A stretch of 64,000 nt of DNA from Drechmeria coniospora (lineage: Eukaryota > Ascomycota > Sordariomycetes > Hypocreales > Ophiocordycipitaceae), in contig NC_054390.1 of NCBI RefSeq assembly GCF_001625195.1, forward strand, positions 6,483,222 to 6,547,221. The letters run 5' to 3'. Shown in pieces: positions 1-11,200 of the stretch. The notes under the pieces were generated by a model that saw nothing but the letters and a program-made list of their open reading frames with translations, made no database searches and was not told where the DNA came from. The number at the start of each line of letters is the position of its first letter. Position 1 is the first letter of the stretch. The translations under genes were made by a program, and so were the position numbers.

Positions 1-1260
1 TCGGTGCGCTTCTGGGACTTTTCCATGGACGAGTTCGCCTTCTACGACATCCCCGACAGCATTGCCTACATCCTTGACACGACGGGCCAGGAGAGCCTGT
101 CCTACATCGGCTTCTCCCAAGGCACCGCCCAGGCCTTCGCCACGCTCGCCATCCACCCGAGGCTCAACAACCAGGTAAATGTCTTCATCGGCCTCGCGCC
201 CGCCATGGCGCCCGCCGGCCTCTCCAACGGCGTCGTCGATTCCCTCGTCAAGGCCTCGCCCTCGGTCCTCTACCTCATGTTCGGCCGGCGCTCGATCCTG
301 AGCTCGGCGACCATGTGGGAGACGCTGCTGTACCCGCCTCTCTTCAGCCGCGTCATCGACATGGCCCTGTCGTTCCTGTTCCGGTGGCGGACGAGAAACA
401 TCTCGGCGAGCCAGAAGCTGGCGGCCTACCCGCACCTGTACTCCTTCACGAGCACGAAGAGCGTCGTCCACTGGTTCCAGGTGATCCGCAACAAGTGCTT
501 CCAGATGTACGACGACGATGTCCAGCAGCCGCTGATGGTGAGCACGTCGAGCAAGTACTCCAAGGTGGCCAAGTACCCGACGCGCAACATCCGAACCCCC
601 ATCGTCCTCGTCTACGGCGGCAGCGACTCGCTCGTGGACATCGAGTCGATGCTCAAGGAGCTGCCGCCCCAGACGGTGTCGACCGAGATCCCCCACTACG
701 AGCACCTCGACTTTCTCTGGGCCCGCGACGTGGACGCCCAGGTCTTCCAGCACGTCTTCGACGCCCTCGACAGCTTCTGCGATGCCGAGCACAGCGCCGA
801 GGAGTACAGCCGGTACTACACGGTGCGGAACGAGAGCCTCATCGGCTCAGGCTACTCCATTGCCCAGTCGCGCGGAAGCGAGAGCGAGGCCTCGGCGGGC
901 ACGGGTGACGGCCCGGCGCCGTCGTCGCAGAAGCACCGGCATCTGGCGACGGAGAAGCGCGACGGCTCCGCAGCTTTCGGTGCCGGCCGTCCATCGTGGT
1001 TCCTGCCACCGCCGCCACCCAAAGCGACCGAATCGGCTGCCGTCGAGGGCTCGTACACGCCGCCGCAGGAGAAGCTCAAGGGCGTCGGCGTCCGGCGCGG
1101 CAGCCTTTCTCGCAACATTGTACTCGACAGCATCAGCGAGGTGAAGAGGGCGACCCCGGTGAGCACGTCGGTGGAGATTCTCGGTGCCGACGCCCAAAGC
1201 ACCGAGGCATTACCATCGGAGAGGAGAGGAAGACGGGATCCTTCGCGGGAGACGCCGTGA
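1..1260 (+). CDS. Steryl ester hydrolase / acid lipase, C-terminal part (5' end outside window)
   Basis: This is the 3' portion of an alpha/beta-hydrolase of the Tgl1/Yeh1/Yeh2 family, which hydrolyses steryl esters and triacylglycerols, usually at lipid droplets or membranes. The reading frame is open from base 1, so the gene starts upstream. Visible catalytic parts are the nucleophile elbow GFSQG (Ser codon at 115-117), a late acidic residue in the stretch YGGSDSLVD, and a His in HYEHLDFLWA, in the correct order for a Ser-Asp-His triad. The region between them (LSFLFRWRTRNIS) is typical of fungal members. After the His, about 170 residues are low complexity (Ser, Arg, Pro, including PPPPP), probably a disordered tail. 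No intron is needed in the visible part. The family call is confident; the exact paralogue is not. Confidence 0.85.
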   Translation, partial: SVRFWDFSMDEFAFYDIPDSIAYILDTTGQESLSYIGFSQGTAQAFATLAIHPRLNNQVNVFIGLAPAMAPAGLSNGVVDSLVKASPSVLYLMFGRRSILSSATMWETLLYPPLFSRVIDMALSFLFRWRTRNISASQKLAAYPHLYSFTSTKSVVHWFQVIRNKCFQMYDDDVQQPLMVSTSSKYSKVAKYPTRNIRTPIVLVYGGSDSLVDIESMLKELPPQTVSTEIPHYEHLDFLWARDVDAQVFQHVFDALDSFCDAEHSAEEYSRYYTVRNESLIGSGYSIAQSRGSESEASAGTGDGPAPSSQKHRHLATEKRDGSAAFGAGRPSWFLPPPPPKATESAAVEGSYTPPQEKLKGVGVRRGSLSRNIVLDSISEVKRATPVSTSVEILGADAQSTEALPSERRGRRDPSRETP

Positions 1261-2432
1261 AGAGCGGCGAAGGAGGTCCCGCGTGTTCATCGCCACCGAA
1301 ACTTCTTCCACACCCCTTGGCTTTGGCTGAGCGGACGAGCTAGATGGAAATGTCACGAGAGCCTGGACGCGCAATCGCTCGCCGCCGCCGGACCGGACCA
1401 GCCGAGTCGCGCGATGCCCGAGGCCTAGGGCAGGAGGACAAGAGAAGGCGAACCTGAGCTCATACCTGGCGCGTGATTTCCACTTTGTCATGGATGCGAG
1501 TGCTGCGGACAAGTCGGCATGAAGTTGTGAATCGAATCGGATGAAGCGACGGAAGCAGGCCAAGGTGCAAACCAAGGTGCGAGTCTAGGCGCAACCCAAC
1601 AACGATGGATGGTTTTTCGAACACCGATACCAAGACACGATCGACATGTTCATATTCCCCCCCACAACCTCAAGTCGCGGCCTGGGCAGAAGCGGAAAGA
1701 TAGAACGAGTAGCAGAAATCGGGGCAATATCCGCCCGACCATCAGCCCATCGCGTTCCGGAATCCTTGCTGCCTACGCAATTGTGGCTTGACCTGGCTCG
1801 TCTCTTGTCTTGGCTAAGTGAGTTTCGCGGGCGTGTCTCGCTGAGCCGGGATCTGAATCGCACCAACTCCGGAGGCCCCACCCAAAATAAACGTGGCCGC
1901 CGGGGCGCGATAACGTCCGCCGTGAACGCCGTCCCCGCCAGAATCTCATCTCCCATCGACGTGCCGCTGGCATGCAGATGGGTGCGCTTACTTGTCCATC
2001 CATTTCATGGCCTCGCAACACTTCGCGTCAAGTGCGGGGAGCATGGTTGGATCGTGGTATGAGCTGGAACGGCTTTGGGTGCATTGCGCCTAATTCCTTC
2101 TCGAGGCCCTTGTTGCGCCGCGGATTGCGGTGCATCATGCCCGGCCCGGCCGTGCGGTCCGCGGCCAGCCCGGACCTGCACCACATGTCACATTCTGGAA
2201 AACGATGTGGCGCCCGGGGGCGGACAGATTGATGGCCTCAATCCCGATTCTTCTCTCCATCCGCCTGGACAAATCCCGTTCGGAATCTGGCCCCTGAACC
2301 CTCCGCTCTCCCTGTGTTTACGGCTGGTTAGGCTTCCGGGCTTCTCTGCAACGTACAAGTAGCCGAGAGGGCTGCACCACGAAAGGTAGCTCCTCGCCGT
2401 GCCTCCTCGATCATCTCCAGAGCCTCGTCACG
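1261..2432. other. Intergenic region, no gene recognised
   Basis: About 1.2 kb between the lipase stop and the RTA1-like start. The open frames here are short, overlap each other on both strands and resemble no family I know. It presumably holds the lipase 3' UTR and the RTA1 promoter. I see no repeat. Confidence 0.6.
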
Positions 2433-3571
2433 ATGACTAGCCTCCTCAATGACACCACGGCCAGCTTCCCGCCCGACGTTCTCGACGGAACGACAACGCC
2501 ACGGAGCTACTGCTTTCACAACCCGGACGCAGCGGCGTGCGAGAACGTCGGCAGCTTCTACGAATATCACATCGACCTGGCCGCCAACATAGCCTTCCTC
2601 GCCCTCTTCACCGCCTCGCTGCTCGGATACGTCTTGACCCTCGCTCTGACGCGCCGTGGACTCGCCTTTGGCCTCGCCTTCATCCTCGGTCTCGTTCTTG
2701 AGGTCCTTGGCTATGCCGGTCGCGTCATCGGCTCCCAGAATCCCTGGGATGAGAATGGCTTCCTTATGCAGATATGCTGCCTCACCATAGGGCCCGCTTT
2801 CATGGCTGCCGCCGTGTATCTTTGTCTCCGTCGCATCGTCATCGCATTTGGGCCTGAGAACTCGCGTATCCCGCCCGAGTACTATACTCGGATTGTACGT
2901 CGTCTCTCCCTTCCTCTCCCCCTTCTCATTATTTACATATATGCACCGTACGGGATGTCGAGGACGCACGCGTGGATGGAATGCTGACACTGATGTCCCT
3001 TCCGCCTCAGTTCATCCCCTGCGACGTCATCTCCCTCATCCTCCAAGCAGCTGGCGGCGCCATCGCTTCCATTGCCTTCCACGGCAGCCGCTCAGCCGCC
3101 ACAGGCACAAACATCATGATCGCCGGCCTGGCCTTCCAAGTCTTCACCCTCCTATGCTTCATTCTCGTCTCCCTCGACTTTGCCTTCCGCGCCTACCGTC
3201 GTAGCCGAACGCACCCCCTACCGCAGGACCCCGCCCTTGTTCGCATGCGTGCCGCCTTGCCCTTCCGCCTCTTCCTCGTCGCCCTCGCCCTCGCCACCTT
3301 CTGCATCCTTTGGCGGAGCGCCTTCCGCGTCGCCGAGCTCAGCCAAGGCTGGTCCGGCCCCGTCATGGCCAAGCAGAATCTCTTCATCGCTTTCGAGGGC
3401 GTCCTCATCCTCGTTGCGGCCGTCTCCCTCAACGTTTTCCATCCAGCCTTCTGTGCGAGGGAGCTGTTCGACGTTGGCGGTGGGCTCACGGGTCTGTGGT
3501 GCTTGCGCAGGAGGAAAGATGAGTGTGGCGAAAAGCCAAACAAAGCCTTCGACTCGGCGGATTCAACCTAG
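2433..3571 (+). CDS. RTA1-like multi-pass membrane protein (lipid-translocating exporter family)
   Basis: Two exons, 2433-2894 and 3011-3571, give 340 residues. The intron has a GTACGT donor, a GCTGAC branch site and a CTCAG acceptor, and phase is kept exactly (codon 154 is complete). The protein opens with a short Cys-containing luminal segment (around CFHNPDAAACEN) followed by about seven hydrophobic helices. The exon junction rebuilds the family stretch IPCDVISLILQAAGG. RTA1-like proteins of fungi (Rta1, Rsb1, Pug1) are plasma-membrane proteins linked to resistance to 7-aminocholesterol, sphingoid-base export and haem export. Which substrate applies here cannot be read from sequence. The C terminus after the last helix is short and charged. 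Confidence 0.9.
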
Positions 3572-4158
3572 TCGTGTGACATACTCTTGAGTCAGAGCAA
3601 TCAGTGTAGTTGTAACTTGATTTGTATTCTATAGCGGCGGAGCTTGCGTACATGATGCACTCAGCACACTCTTCACCACGTCTATCGCAGCGTACAAGAG
3701 AGCTGCACCGATTTTTTTCGTGCTCAAGGGAATCATTGTAAATTCGAACTGAAGTTCCGCTCGCTATGACAATGCCTTGCAATCATTACAACTTCAACGG
3801 CTACGGCTGGAAGAACCTGTGAGCGGTGCTGGCCGACTAATTGTCAAAACGCCAACACAGCCATCTTGGCTCTCTACCCTCGAACTCTCCGCCAAGCCAA
3901 GTCCCCTTCCAGGTGCGCATGATTACGCAAGGGGTGTGCGTGCGCGGCACCGTAGAGTGACCATGCAACCTAAAGGGCATCGCGAATTCTTACGTATCGA
4001 TATTGCCGGAAAATGAGGCTAAAATAACGTGGCAATGCGACATGGTGCGCCAAACGCCAAACAGATATATGCTGTTAGTGTACCAGGTATCATGATCAAT
4101 CGGTGGAAAGGACGATCCGGCGCGTCTCGTCACGGGGGGGTCACGGCCAGGGTCAGTC
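3572..4158. other. Convergent intergenic region, no gene recognised
   Basis: About 590 bp between two converging genes (RTA1-like and the CCCH protein). It presumably carries both 3' UTRs. The short open frames have no family features. Confidence 0.6.
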
Positions 4159-5875
4159 TCAGATGGAGACGCTGCCGAGCGCCAGAATCTTGGTCTTGTC
4201 CTGGTGGAACCGGGCTCGGTACTCGATGATTCCCCGGCTGATGGCATCGAAATCTTTTACCTTGCGGTTGCGGAAGTCTGTGAGCAGCTCCCGAAGGCCA
4301 GCAATGTACGCTTGCTTCTGCTCATCGTCATAGCTACCCGTTGCGCCGAGCTGAAGTAGGATCTGATCGTCTGTGACCCAGAATCGTCAGAGTTGACCTC
4401 GTCGAGTTAGCACACGGCGATGCGACCGAGGGGCACTCACCCGGCGCCTTCATGCTCTCAAAATGCTGAAACTCGCATTGGCTGCCGCGGGGGCACTGCT
4501 GCCCTGCCAGCTCATCCGGGCATACCGGCTTGCACACGTCAATCCTGTTGCTGTATGTCAAGGATCGTAGTCCTCCCGCAACCGATTGTTGGAAGTCGGG
4601 ATGGAACCGATACGCAAGAAAGTACTGCAGCGGCGTCTCGTACGGAGCGAAATGGTCTTGCGAGCCATCCGAAGTCGAGGGAGAGCGCCCAAGGACCTGG
4701 TTGGATGTTAGATGCCCCAAATCTTGCCTGGTTAGCGCTGCAGTCTCTACTACTCCGGCAGTCTCGGTCAACGGCTCTGTCTGATCCTTCGCCATCTCCG
4801 CGGCGCCGGAATTCTCAGCACTGCTCTTGTGCTGAGGAGATCCGCGTTCGGCCGCAGGGGAGGCAGGGGGCGAGGACGATTGGTTGAGCGTGGAGATGTG
4901 GGCTTCGGGAGGCTCGTAATCATCCGAGTCTGCGTCCAACGCCTCAACTTCGTTGTCGGTCACATCCGCCATGCCCACGTCTTGCTCCTGCTGCGAGGGG
5001 ATGGTGCTTATTTCAGTCACGGCGCTGGCAGTGACCCGTTCAAGACCGGCATCGTCGTCCTGTTCAGCCGCCTTAGACGTTCGGGCACGGTCACTCATAC
5101 TGTCATCCGTCACCGGGGTGCCGCTAGTGTCCATGGCATCCGACTCCAAAGCCGCGGAATCGTCCCCTTGCGCTACAGAAATGGTTAGACCCCTGCATCT
5201 GGCAGGACGACGAAACGAGCTGTTGTGTCTAGCAATTCATGGGAGAGATACGTACCGGCCGGCAGATCGATCATGCTGTGCGCTTGATCCGAGTCTGACG
5301 AAACAAGATCCTGCTTCAGCTTCTCCTCCTCGGCCCTATTCTCTTCAAGTTCGCGCTCAATGCTAGACATTTCCATTTGCAACGTCTTCAACTTCAGAAG
5401 CTGCTCCCTCCGACGCGCTTCGATGAGTGGCAGGCGTTCGCTGGCCACTTGAGAACGACTTCGCCTCAATTCCCTCTTAGCAGCCGCGGCACCTTCAAGC
5501 CGGCCTGTTCGTTGCTGGGGCATAGATGACGGGGTAGCCTGAACGGCCATGTCGCCTGTTGGTGTTTGACTCCTTTTCTTCGGCGTGGGGATGGCTTCTC
5601 CGGGGACACCCGATTCCTCCCCATTGTTGGGGGAGCTAACCGGCGATGTTTGCCTAGAGCGCTTGGCCTTGCGAGCCTCTGCTTCCGCAATTTTTCGCTT
5701 CATCGCCTCAATCCTCCTGTTCACCATTGCCAAGTCTTCGCCTCCCCCGAGATGGGATGGCGTTCGGGCCGGACTTTGATTATGACGACTTGTGGTATTG
5801 TTTGAGGCAGCATAGTCATTTCCTTGAATTTCGTCCACACGACCTGGTGAGTCGATGTCCATCTCAGTGTCGTCG

Positions 5876-5907
<32 letters not shown>

Positions 5908-7487
5908 ATCATCACTAACGTGGATCAGAAACGGTCGCGACCCCCTTTTCTGGCCAAACGGGCGCCGGATCATGGTCTTCGACAACTCGCTGAAGTTTGC
6001 AGTCGAGCGGTCCTGCTGGCCGATGGGTTCTGGCGAATGCAGGGTTCGAGTTCCTGATATGGACAGCCCCGGTATCGAAGACGGCGAAGGGTTGCCTATC
6101 TGCTCGACTTTATCGGGGATATAAAGGATGGAAGCCTCTTCGGTTCTGGTTAACCCAACGGTTGCGCTACCACTAACTCCGTCGGTCGACTTGGCTTCTG
6201 GCGTTTGTTGAGCACGTGTCTGCGCAAGAGCTGCCCGCGACTTTTTAAGTGCCTCCATTTTTTGTTGCAGCAGTATTGATTTCTCCGACAGCTTTTTTAC
6301 TGTTGCCGACTGATCAGTGCCTGTATGAGTAGCGGGAGAAGCGGGCGAAGCGAGAGCAGCTGGAGTAACTGGAGCAACAGACGGGGCAGCAGGAACAGAT
6401 GGAGCGATGGGAGGAGCGGGAGCAGCTGGAGGAGCAGGAGCTGCGGCTTGGAGGGGCATTGATTTCCCTTTCGCAGCAAGCAAACGGGCAATTCTGTCCT
6501 TGCGCTCCTCTGATTTGTCCACAGTCGTTGAAATTTGTGGTTTTGCTGGCTCAGACGGCGGGGTTGGATCTTCCCTTTCGCTTGCAGCACCGGTCTTGCC
6601 AGCTTTTGGCTTGGCCATGGATTCTCCACCTTGTACTGGAACATCCGGAGCCCCGATGCCACCTTGGACGGTAAGCCCAAGCTCTTGGAACAGTCGCTGA
6701 AGGACTGCACCATCGATGCCTGCCTCAATGTAGTTCTCGTATCGAATATTGTGAGACCAAAGACGGAGAATAGCGAGCTGAGCTTGTTGTTTGGCTGAAT
6801 GCAAGGATTCAAGGGGAGTTATCATAGGATGCGGGACAGGGCTGAAAGAGTCTTTACTATCGTTAGCAAAATATCAAGATATCGCGAACAACCTCGCATA
6901 CCCTGCAAAGGTGAGGTCACCGATGATTCAAGGACCATCTCCTGCGGTGAGAGGTATGGTGAGTAAGACCCAGTACGTTCCCTAGTGTTCGGGGCCTCGT
7001 AGCCCTTAATCGGCATCGCCATTGCATCGCCTGTGTTTACATTTCCCTCGTCGTAAGGCCGGACAGTACCATTGAAGTCAATATCGGCATTGTCGGCCTC
7101 TGGGGGTTCGTACACATTCTCCACCTCACCTTCGCTTATTTCGCCTTCTTCGGAGCCCTCATCTGCCGTCTCATTAGGCAGACTGGCAGCGTCCGGTCGT
7201 GGAGGAGGCAGGATAGGTTGCTGTATAATATGCGAGGCCCCGGGCTGCGAGATATTGGGACGTAACCCGGCCCAGGCACTCTGATTCTCTGCCTGGTTGG
7301 GGGTGAAGCCCATCCCAAGGCCGGGTATCGTGACACGGCTTGGCTCGCCGAAAGAATGGACAGGCACCTTGGCTGCCTCAGTCAAATTCTGTGATGGCTG
7401 AGTACACGCAGCTTGAGGCACATTCGAATACACCCCCGGCGGCTGATAGCCACGAGATGCATCGTATCCAACCCCATCGTGGTTCAT
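4159..7487 (-). CDS. CCCH zinc-finger protein, Red1/ZFC3H1-type (nuclear RNA elimination)
   Basis: Four exons on the minus strand: 7487-6902, 6851-5256, 5172-4441 and 4370-4159, totalling 1041 residues. The second and third introns have clear GT..AG ends and all phases agree. The first intron uses an AAG acceptor, so that junction is less certain. Near the C terminus, around residues 943-965, is a CX8CX5CX3H finger in the setting QYFLAYRFHPDF..VAGGLRSLTYSNRIDVCKPVCPDE. This is the putative zinc-finger domain (zf-C3H1) of fission yeast Red1 and human ZFC3H1. Those proteins are scaffolds of MTREC/PAXT, which hand nuclear RNAs to the exosome. The rest is low complexity: an acidic EEGEISEGEVE stretch early, a proline/alanine-rich segment, a run of 15 Asp, and a predicted coiled coil (IERELEENRAEEEKLKQD). 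The last exon has a conserved-looking tail ending ILALGSVSI. It is divergent from the myosin gene. Confidence 0.85.
5868..5913 (-). repeat. Trinucleotide repeat encoding poly-aspartate
   Basis: A near-perfect (CGT)n run on the plus strand, with two CAT interruptions. In frame it codes about 15 consecutive Asp in the CCCH protein. Length is likely to vary between strains by replication slippage. Confidence 0.9.
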
Positions 7488-8295
7488 TCTGTATTCTCGA
7501 TGCTTGATTCTCTAGCCGAGAAGCAGCCCAACGCCGGCCCGGCGTATCCGGTGTATTGGCGTACAGTTGTAGAGAAATAGTGCAAGTTGAAGACGCTTGA
7601 TGCTTCCGATGGAGTGGCTCCGAAGCAAGTCCGGTTTCTCCTCGACGACACGTGTGACGGTTGGTCAGAGGACATTTAACTCGCCGCGACGCGCAATGTT
7701 TGGAGCAGGTATCGGGAAATAAGCCGCGGCGTCGACTTTAACGAGATTGGACGTAGCAGCAGTGCTGAAGGTGCGTGTACGCAACATGCACTCACACAGC
7801 AGCTGGTAGGAGCGGCTGTCCGAATCAATATCTATATTAAGAGCTCGGATGAAAATCGACTCAGCGTTCTCGTCTCCTCATTAAATTTGAAGATGCTAGT
7901 CCACATGTTGCTTAGCGCTAAAATCTTGGATGTCATGGTAGTCACGTGACGGTTGTATGTTTACATTGGGGGCGCCATTTCCCCCGGCAACGGGGCCTAG
8001 CTGTCATCCCCTCAGCCCGCGTCGCTTCGCGCCTTCAAGACGACATCGTCATTCTCTTGAGGCCAATTATCATTCTTTAGCGTCTTCCAGCGTCGGTTCT
8101 CCCATTCTCATCCCCACTGCGTGCATAGAAGTACGTACATGTACTCTTCTACCGACTCGGACGGAGGGAGTGTCTGTTTGGTTTGCACGCAACATTTGCT
8201 GTTCGGTCACAACAACTTGAACCATCACGGCTTTTCACAACCCATTTGACTGACCGGGTCTCTGCCGAGGCGCTGGTTGATGCGCACGACCAGTC
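7488..8295. promoter_or_regulatory. Divergent promoter region shared by the CCCH protein and myosin II genes
   Basis: 808 bp separate two start codons pointing away from each other. No convincing coding frame lies between. The region contains a CACGTGAC E-box-like site near 7943. The myosin side is pyrimidine-rich. Assigning it as a shared promoter is inferred from geometry only. Confidence 0.5.
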
Positions 8296-11200
8296 ATGTC
8301 CTTCAACCCCAATGCCTCGGCGCAACGGCGCAATAATCCCTTCCAACGAAATGCCTCCCCCTCGCCGGGACCAGCAACCACCAGCTCAGCCCTCTTCTCG
8401 TCTCCTCTTTCCAAAACTCCCATCTCGCATGCCAGGTCACAATCCTCAAGCTCCTTTGGGGCGGCGCTTGTTGCGCCGGGTAGCACCCCTCGGCATCGGG
8501 TCGACTCGAGGAGCGGAACTCCAACATCGAGCACCTTTGCACCTTCCTTCATCAAAACGGAAGAGATGACGCGAAGTCAGGATGTTGTCAAGGGAATCGA
8601 GGGAGAGAATGACTTTTCTGGAAAGAGATACGTGTGGTTGAAAGACCCGCAAAGCGCATTCATCAAAGGTTGGGTTGTGGACGAGCTCGCGGATAATCAG
8701 ATCCGTGTGCAGACCGATGACGGAACGGTAAGGTGCCTCTGGGCGGCGGACGCAACTGCATAGTGGCTGACGTTTCGGTATTTTCAGGTGCGCGAAGTGG
8801 ACGTTGACAGCGTCGACAAAGTGAACCCTGCCAAGTTCGACAAGGCAAACGATATGGCCGAGTTGACCCATCTGAACGAGGCATCAGTCGTACACAATCT
8901 GCACATGAGACATCAGTCCGATCTCATCTACACCTATTCCGGTCTCTTCCTTGTCACCGTCAATCCATATTGCCCCCTCCCCATATACAGCAACGAATAC
9001 ATCAACATGTATAGAGGACGGAGTCGAGAAGATACGAAGCCGCATATATTCGCCATGGCCGACGAAGCTTTCCGAAACCTAGTGGAAGAAGGGCGCAATC
9101 AGAGCATCCTGGTAACTGGCGAGTCTGGAGCCGGAAAGACGGAAAACACCAAGAAAGTCATCCAGTATCTCGCAGCCGTTGCGCAGACAGACACAGTCGT
9201 GGCAAAGGGAAAGCATCAACACTCCAATCTGTCTCAGCAGATACTCCGAGCCAACCCGATCCTCGAGGCATTCGGAAATGCTCAGACTGTTCGAAACAAT
9301 AACTCGTCTCGTTTTGGCAAATTTATCCGGATTGAGTTCAACCGAGGTGGCGCGATTACAGGCGCGTTCATCGATTGGTACCTCCTCGAGAAGTCGAGGG
9401 TCATCAGGATCAACCAGTACGAACGAAACTATCACATATTCTACCAACTCCTGAAGGGCGCCGATGGTAGGCTGAAGAAGAGCTTGCTCCTCGATGGACT
9501 CGGCGTTGAAGACTTCTCTTACACACGAAACGGTCACGACAGTATCGCCGGTGTCTCCGACAGCGAAGAATGGACCTCGCTCATGGAAGCCTTTGACGTC
9601 ATGGAGTTTTCGGTAGACGACCGGCTTTCCATTCTCCGAACAATCGCTGCTGTTCTTCATCTGGGCAACATCGATGTTGTCAAAGAGAGCCGCGGCGCTG
9701 ATCAGGCTCGTTTGGCACCCAACGCGAAGGAAGAGGCGGCCAAAGTGTGCGAGCTCCTTGGTGTTCCCTTGGACCCTTTCCTTCGGGGCTTACTCCACCC
9801 CAAGGTCAAGGCGGGACGCGAGTGGGTAGAAAAGGTGCAAACGCCCGAACAAGTGCGTCTCAGTCTCGACGCCCTGTCCAAGGGCATCTACGAACGCGGT
9901 TTTGGAAACCTCGTGTCCAGGATAAACCAACAGCTGGACCGAACGGGCATGGGTTTGGACGACTCCAAGTTCATCGGCGTCCTCGACATTGCCGGTTTCG
10001 AGATTTTCGAACAAAACAGCTTCGAGCAGCTCTGCATCAACTACACTAACGAGAAGCTGCAGCAATTCTTCAATCATCACATGTTCGTGTTGGAGCAGGA
10101 AGAGTATGCTCGGGAGCAGATTGAATGGCAGTTTATCGATTTCGGTCGAGACTTGCAGCCTACCATCGACCTCATCGAGCTGTCGAATCCGATCGGCATC
10201 TTCTCCTGCCTAGACGAAGACTGCGTCATGCCCAAAGCCACGGACAAGTCATTTACGGAGAAGCTTAACTCGCTCTGGGACAAAAAGTCGAACAAATATC
10301 GCCCCTCCCGCCTGGAACACGGCTTCGTCCTCACCCACTACGCGGCCGCCGTCGAGTACTCGACCGAAGGTTGGCTGGAGAAAAATAAGGATCCGCTGAA
10401 TGATAACATCACGCGGTTGCTTGCCACTTCTGCCGACAGGCACGTTGCCGAACTCTTTGCTGACTGCGCCGCCGACATGGAAGGAGATGCTGGGGGGAGA
10501 AGTCGGGTGAAGAAGGGCCTCTTCCGTACGGTGGCCCAAAGACACAAGGAGCAACTCCACAGCCTCATGACGCAACTTCACTCTACTCACCCTCACTTTG
10601 TCCGTTGTATCCTGCCCAATCACAAGAAGCGGCCGAAACTGTTCGATAATATCTTGGTCTTGGACCAACTTCGTTGCAACGGTGTCTTGGAGGGTATTCG
10701 GATCGCTCGCACCGGCTTTCCCAACAGGCTGCCATTCGCAGAATTCCGTCAGCGATATGAAGTGCTCTGCTCCAACATGCCCAAGGGATACCTCGAAGGC
10801 CAGGCAGCTGCCACCATCATGCTCCAGAAACTGGGCCTCGACAAGACACACTATCGCGTTGGCATCTCCAAGGTCTTTTTCAGGGCAGGTGTGCTCGCTG
10901 AGCTGGAAGAGCAGCGAGATGCTCTGATTACTGAAATCATGGCCCGTTTCCAGTCTGTCGCTCGAGGATTTATTCAACGGCGGGCGGCCTACAAGTTGCT
11001 GTTTAAAACGGAAGCGGCTCAGATCATACAACGAAACTTCCACGTCTACCTGAAGCTCGCCGAGAATCCTTGGTGGCAGCTCATCGTAAAGATGAAGCCA
11101 CTGCTCGGGGCAACGCGCACAGCAACGGAGGTTACGAGACGTGACGGCATGATCAAAGAGCTCAACGACAAGATGCAACGGGAGCTGGACGTTCGGCAGA

